From: Actinokineospora terrae | GTDB taxonomy: Bacteria > Actinomycetota > Actinomycetes > Mycobacteriales > Pseudonocardiaceae | DNA: 64,000 nt | Assembly: GCF_900111175.1 (NCBI RefSeq) | Contig: NZ_FOGI01000013.1 | Coordinates: 184,356 to 248,355, forward strand | Direction: 5' to 3' | Part shown: in pieces, positions 60,246-64,000 of the stretch | How the letters are laid out: the number at the start of each line of letters is the position of its first letter | Numbering within the stretch: position 1 is the first letter of the stretch | Notes under the pieces: generated by a model | What the model saw: only the letters and a program-made list of their open reading frames with translations | Databases searched by the model: none | What the model was told of the DNA's origin: nothing | Program-made: the position numbers and the translations under genes

Positions 60246-61054
60246 TTGACCGCTCCTTCCTCGACCGGCGAGGCCTTCTCGGTGGGGAAGAACGCGTCCG
60301 GGAACCCGACGCTGCCCGCGGCGTCCGGGAGCTTCGCCGCGTCCGGCGGCAGGGCGATCAGCTGCGGCGCGCCGCCGTCGAGCAGGGCCTTGACCGCGAG
60401 CAGGATCGCCTTGTGCTGCGACTCGACCCCGGCGACGCTGGCGAACAGCTGCCGCAGCTCCGGGGTGGAGACCTGGCTGACGTTCTTGGTGTACGTCTGC
60501 GCGGCCACGTCCTCCAGCGCGATCGCCAGGGCGACGACATCACCCGCGCCCTTGATCGTCGGCACCGCCTCCTTCACGACCGCCGCGTACTTGGCGTTCG
60601 GGTCGTTCTGCGCCTTGCCACCCAGCTTGGCCACCGCGCCGTTGAACGCCTGGCCGTGCTCGATGTGCTGCGCCATCGTTTTCTCGGCGAACGCCTTCAC
60701 CACACCGTTGGCGTCCGCCCCCCCGATGAACGGCAGCGTCAACGCCGTCTTGTAGGTCGCGACCGCCAGGTTCTCCAGGCTCGCCGCGGTCTGCAACGCT
60801 TGGACGTCCTGGGCGGGGTCGGCGGCGGCCGGCCAGGCCGCGAGCAGCGTGCCCGCCCCGGCCAGCCCGGCGACCACGCCGACCTTGCCCCAGCCCGGCC
60901 ACTGCCCGCCCGGATCGCGAGACCTGCCCCGGGTGTCCAGCACGGCCTCGACGTAGTCGTCCAGGTCTCGTGTGGCCGTGCGCATCGCGTCGGACTGCAT
61001 GTCATCGGACTCGACCAGCAACTCGCGCAGCCCGCGCTCGTCTATGGGATCCAC
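60242..61054 (-). CDS. Ferritin-like domain protein, paralogue of the next gene
   Basis: 270 residues from GTG 61054, with GGAAGG upstream. Long cytosolic leader, one membrane helix or uncleaved signal (VGVVAGLAGAGTLLAAWPAAA) and a four-helix ferritin-like domain: ALQTAASLENLAVATYKTAL, FAEKTMAQHIEHGQAFN, ALAIALEDVAAQTYTKNV, SVAGVESQHKAILL. The same helix pattern as the downstream gene indicates an old tandem duplication. Probably binds metal or handles oxidants at the outer face of the membrane. Confidence 0.82.
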   Translation of the reverse strand: MDPIDERGLRELLVESDDMQSDAMRTATRDLDDYVEAVLDTRGRSRDPGGQWPGWGKVGVVAGLAGAGTLLAAWPAAADPAQDVQALQTAASLENLAVATYKTALTLPFIGGADANGVVKAFAEKTMAQHIEHGQAFNGAVAKLGGKAQNDPNAKYAAVVKEAVPTIKGAGDVVALAIALEDVAAQTYTKNVSQVSTPELRQLFASVAGVESQHKAILLAVKALLDGGAPQLIALPPDAAKLPDAAGSVGFPDAFFPTEKASPVEEGAVK

Positions 61055-61342
61055 CGGGCACCTTCCATCCCCGCGGCGAACCACACCACAGGACATGGCG
61101 ATCTGTCACCGTCGAACGCCATTCGACCTGAGTTCCGTTCACGTGCCAACTCGGTTCGCGTTTACCACTCGAACGAGTCGGGTCCGACATCGTCGGGGGA
61201 TCGGTACGCGGTCACCCGTTGGTGCGTGCCCGTCCGGTGGTTCGACGTGACGCGCCGTGGACCGGTTGTCGGTAGTGCATTCGTGCCTCGCCGCGGTCCG
61301 GATTGGTCGGCGCACGGTATGCCGCGCTGACGGAGCACAAGG

Positions 61343-63172
61343 ATGAACTCGTTGTGCGACAACCAAACCGCCAGGCTTCGGGTGGCGAATCCGCTGTCGT
61401 GGTCCGTGTTCGCGGGCCGGGTGAGGGTGGTGGTGCCGGTGTTGACGCTCGCGTTGATCGGGCTGGTCGGGGGGCTGGTGACCGGGATCTCGCCGTGCAT
61501 CCTGCCGGTGTTGCCGGTGATCTTCTTCACCGGCGCGCAGTCCACCAGGGCCGATGGAGAGCGTGGGGGCGGCGTGGCGGTGGCGGCGCGGCCGGTGTCG
61601 AAGGCGCGGCCCTACCTGGTGATCGCCGGGCTGGTGGTGAGCTTCACGCTGGTCACGTTGTTCGGCTCGTTGTTGTTGTCAGTGCTGGGTTTGCCACAGG
61701 ACGTGTTGCGGTGGGCCGGGCTGGTGGTGCTGGTGCTGATCGGCATCGGGCTGATCGTGCCGCGGTTCGAGCACCTGCTGGAGAAGCCGTTCAGCTGGAT
61801 CCCGCAGCGCAACCCGGACGCGTCCAAGGGCGGGTTCGCGCTGGGGTTGGCGTTGGGCGCGGTGTACGTGCCGTGCGCCGGGCCGGTGCTGGCCGCCATC
61901 ACGGTGGCCGGGTCGACCGGGCGGATCGGGATCGACACGGTCGTGCTCACCGCGACGTTCGCCGTGGGTGCCGCGTTGCCGTTGTTGGTGTTCGCCCTGG
62001 CCGGTCGCCGAGTCGCCGAGCGGGTCCGCGCGTTCCGCAAGCGCCAGCGGGGCATCCGGGTCACCGCGGGGATCGTCATGATCGCGTTGGCGGTGGGGTT
62101 GGTGTTCAACCTCCCGCAGTTGTTGCAGCGGGCGATCCCGGACTACACCGGCGGGTTGCAGGAACAGGTGAACGAGTCCGCCCCCGTCCGCGAGGCGCTC
62201 GACCTCGGCGGCCTGACCAACGACCAGAACAAGGACCTGGCCAAGTGCACTGTCGGCGCCACCGAGTTGCAGAGCTGCGGCACGGCACCGGACATCCGCG
62301 GCATCCAGCAGTGGCTCAACACACCTGAGAGCGCGGCGGTCAACCTGGCCGACCTGCGGGGCAAGGTCGTGCTGCTCGACTTCTGGGCGTACTCGTGCAT
62401 CAACTGCCAGCGCTCGATCCCGCACGTGACCGCCTGGGACGACGCCTACCGCGCCGCGGGTCTGCGGGTGATCGGCGTGCACTCCCCGGAGTACGCGTTC
62501 GAGAAGGAACCCCGCAACGTCATCGCCGCCGCCGCCGGGTTCGGCATCCGCTACCCCGTTGCCCTCGACAACTCATTGTCCACGTGGACCAACTACCGCA
62601 ACCGCTACTGGCCCGCCCACTACCTCATCGACGCCACGGGCACCGTCCGGCACATCAAGTTCGGCGAGGGCGACTACGACGTCACCGAACGCATGATCCG
62701 AGACCTGTTGCGCGCCAACGACCCCAGCGTCTCCCTCCCCACGCCGACCGACACCGCCGACACCACTCCCAACACCGCTGACATCACCCGCGAGACCTTC
62801 CTCGGCTCCACCAAACAGGTCAACTTCTCCGGCGGAGGCCCCTACACCGCGGGCCAGGCCTCGTTCGCCTTCCCCGCCCAGCAACCCGACAACACCTTCG
62901 CCCTCGACGGCGCCTGGACCCTCGACACCCAGAACATCACCCCCACCGGCACCGACGCGCGCGTCCGCCTCGACTTCCGCGCCAAGGAAGTCCGCGTGGT
63001 ACTAGCCGGAACCGGAACCGTCACCCTCGACACCCCCATCGGCCCCCGCACCATCACCGTGTCCGGCACACCCCGGTCCTACGAGGTCATCACCACGCCA
63101 TCCGTGCAGCCAGGCACCCTCACCGCCAACGTCAGCAGCGGTGTGGAGGTGTTCTCGTTCACCTTCGGCTGA
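61343..63172 (+). CDS. DipZ-type fusion: CcdA-like membrane domain, thioredoxin domain, C-terminal lectin-like domain
   Basis: 609 residues from ATG 61343 (GGAG at 7-base spacing). Residues 30-265 are a CcdA/DsbD-type membrane domain with ALIGLVGGLVTGISPCILPVLPVIFF and a second Cys in GAVYVPCAGPVL. Residues about 320-465 are a thioredoxin-like domain with the redox motif WAYSCINCQ, and residues 480-609 a beta domain (CBM-like) as in mycobacterial DipZ. It moves electrons from the cytosol to extracytoplasmic thiols. The divergent start region (61055-61342, 288 bp) contains the palindrome ACTCGAACGAGT at 61167. A fasciclin lipoprotein gene follows, as in the mpt83-dipZ-mpt70 locus of Mycobacterium tuberculosis. 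Confidence 0.92.
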   Translation: MNSLCDNQTARLRVANPLSWSVFAGRVRVVVPVLTLALIGLVGGLVTGISPCILPVLPVIFFTGAQSTRADGERGGGVAVAARPVSKARPYLVIAGLVVSFTLVTLFGSLLLSVLGLPQDVLRWAGLVVLVLIGIGLIVPRFEHLLEKPFSWIPQRNPDASKGGFALGLALGAVYVPCAGPVLAAITVAGSTGRIGIDTVVLTATFAVGAALPLLVFALAGRRVAERVRAFRKRQRGIRVTAGIVMIALAVGLVFNLPQLLQRAIPDYTGGLQEQVNESAPVREALDLGGLTNDQNKDLAKCTVGATELQSCGTAPDIRGIQQWLNTPESAAVNLADLRGKVVLLDFWAYSCINCQRSIPHVTAWDDAYRAAGLRVIGVHSPEYAFEKEPRNVIAAAAGFGIRYPVALDNSLSTWTNYRNRYWPAHYLIDATGTVRHIKFGEGDYDVTERMIRDLLRANDPSVSLPTPTDTADTTPNTADITRETFLGSTKQVNFSGGGPYTAGQASFAFPAQQPDNTFALDGAWTLDTQNITPTGTDARVRLDFRAKEVRVVLAGTGTVTLDTPIGPRTITVSGTPRSYEVITTPSVQPGTLTANVSSGVEVFSFTFG

Positions 63173-63316
63173 CCCAGTACCACGATCGGGTGGCTGGCCA
63201 ATCCACCGCACCCGACCCGCCGAATGACCCACGAGGCCTTGAGCGCCACCGCCGAGGACTTCCACTCGCAGTCCACACGCGACTGATCATTCCCAGCACC
63301 CTGGAGTCGAACCGCC

Positions 63317-63979
63317 ATGCAGAACAGGATTCGCACCGCTGTCGTCATCGCTGGGATCGGCGCGCTGGCGCTGACGGCAGCGGCCTGCGGGAACAGCGAC
63401 AACACCGCCGCGGGCTCGTCCGCGGCGGTGACCACCACGACCACCGCCCCGATGACCACCACTGCCGCGATGGCCGCTGCTGCCGCCGCGGATCTGGTCG
63501 GCCCCGGCTGTGCCGACTACGCCAAGGCCGTTCCGAGCGGTGCGGGCTCGGTGTCGGGTATGGCCGCTGACCCGGTGGCTGTCGCCGCGGGCAACAACCC
63601 GTTGCTGACCACGCTGGTCGCGGCGGTGTCCGGCAAGCTCAACCCGAAGGTGAACCTGGTCGACACGCTCAACGGCAGCGAGTTCACGGTGTTCGCGCCG
63701 GTCGACGACGCGTTCAAGAAGATCGACGCCGCGACCATCGAGAAGCTCAAGACCGATGACGCGCTGCTGACCAAGATCCTGACCTACCACGTGGTGGCCG
63801 GGCAGAAGTCGCCGTCGGCGGTCGTCGGCTCGCAGACCACCGTGGAGAAGGGCGCTGTCGAGGTCACCGGCTCCGGCAACAACCTGAAGGTCAACGACGC
63901 CAACGTGATCTGCGGCGGCGTCAAGACCGCCAACGCCACCGTGTACCTGATCGACTCGGTCCTCATGCCCAAGAGCTGA
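63317..63979 (+). CDS. Fasciclin-domain lipoprotein (MPT70/MPT83-like)
   Basis: 220 residues. Lipobox signal (AGIGALALTAAACGN), a Thr/Ala-rich linker, then one fasciclin domain: NPLLTTLVAAVSGKLNPKVNLVDTLNG, FTVFAPVDDAFKKID, LLTKILTYHVVAGQ, and NVICGGVKTANATVYLIDSVLMP. Two Cys (CADYAKAVP and VICGGV) match the disulfide of MPT70/MPT83 and would be a natural substrate of the DipZ thioredoxin domain upstream. Surface-anchored adhesion or matrix protein. Confidence 0.93.
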   Translation: MQNRIRTAVVIAGIGALALTAAACGNSDNTAAGSSAAVTTTTTAPMTTTAAMAAAAAADLVGPGCADYAKAVPSGAGSVSGMAADPVAVAAGNNPLLTTLVAAVSGKLNPKVNLVDTLNGSEFTVFAPVDDAFKKIDAATIEKLKTDDALLTKILTYHVVAGQKSPSAVVGSQTTVEKGAVEVTGSGNNLKVNDANVICGGVKTANATVYLIDSVLMPKS

Positions 63980-64000
63980 GTGGACGCGCTGTCCCGGCCC

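Overview
The window is about 71-73% GC with strong third-position GC bias, GTG starts, Shine-Dalgarno-poor (probably leaderless) genes and many 4-bp start/stop overlaps. Together with AfsR/SARP-like, STAND and DUF5937-type regulators, MbtH, a DipZ/fasciclin locus and PBP-type peptide cyclase machinery, this points to an actinomycete chromosome, most likely of the Pseudonocardiales type (inference; no marker gene is present). No tRNA, rRNA, CRISPR array, IS element or prophage was seen.

Region 1 (1-19.5 kb) is the 3' part of a nonribosomal peptide cluster. A two-module NRPS (C-A-PCP-E-C-A-PCP-E, beginning before the window) ends in an epimerase domain and has no thioesterase. It is followed directly by a serine hydrolase of the penicillin-binding-protein-type thioesterase class, which would release and probably cyclise the D-ending peptide in trans. 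A dead tandem copy of the N-terminus of this gene sits between the two. Then come a free-standing adenylation enzyme, a GT39-type membrane glycosyltransferase, an NTF2-like protein, an IlvE-type aminotransferase, a SARP regulator, a DUF5937-like regulator and an MbtH protein.

Region 2 (19.5-42.8 kb) is a mixed accessory region: a secreted GH18 chitinase with a probable frameshift in its signal peptide, a secreted M28B peptidase, an ATP-grasp enzyme, a STAND/TPR regulator, a metalloprotease with five 50-residue tandem repeats, an ECF sigma/membrane partner pair, a HEAT-repeat protein, an NmrA-like reductase, a PadR/membrane pair, and a Septu-like ATPase + HNH pair whose ATPase carries an N-terminal membrane helix. 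A 20-bp perfect inverted repeat lies between two divergent genes at 41.4 kb.

Region 3 (42.9-56.9 kb) is the most unusual part. An eight-gene minus-strand operon encodes a free-standing amino-acid adenylation enzyme, a carrier protein, an ectoine-synthase-like cupin, an acyl-CoA-dehydrogenase-type flavoenzyme, a transglutaminase-like protein, a TrpB2-like PLP enzyme, a DMT exporter and a maleate-isomerase/Asp-Glu-racemase-like enzyme. It reads as a carrier-tethered amino-acid-modifying pathway, possibly through a cyclic amidine. Next to it are a regulatory/export block (XRE regulator, MFS, MAB_1171c-like membrane protein, ImmA/IrrE peptidase) and a divergent pair, 3-hydroxyacyl-CoA dehydrogenase + 5-aminolevulinate-synthase-like enzyme with altered acyl-pocket residues. 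These may all belong to one cluster.

Region 4 (56.9-64 kb) holds small VOC and ankyrin genes, a broken flippase-like gene, and an envelope/redox locus: two ferritin-like proteins and a cupredoxin lipoprotein on the minus strand, with DipZ and a fasciclin lipoprotein on the plus strand.

Domain and family calls are made by reading motifs without database searches; substrate codes are by-eye alignments.
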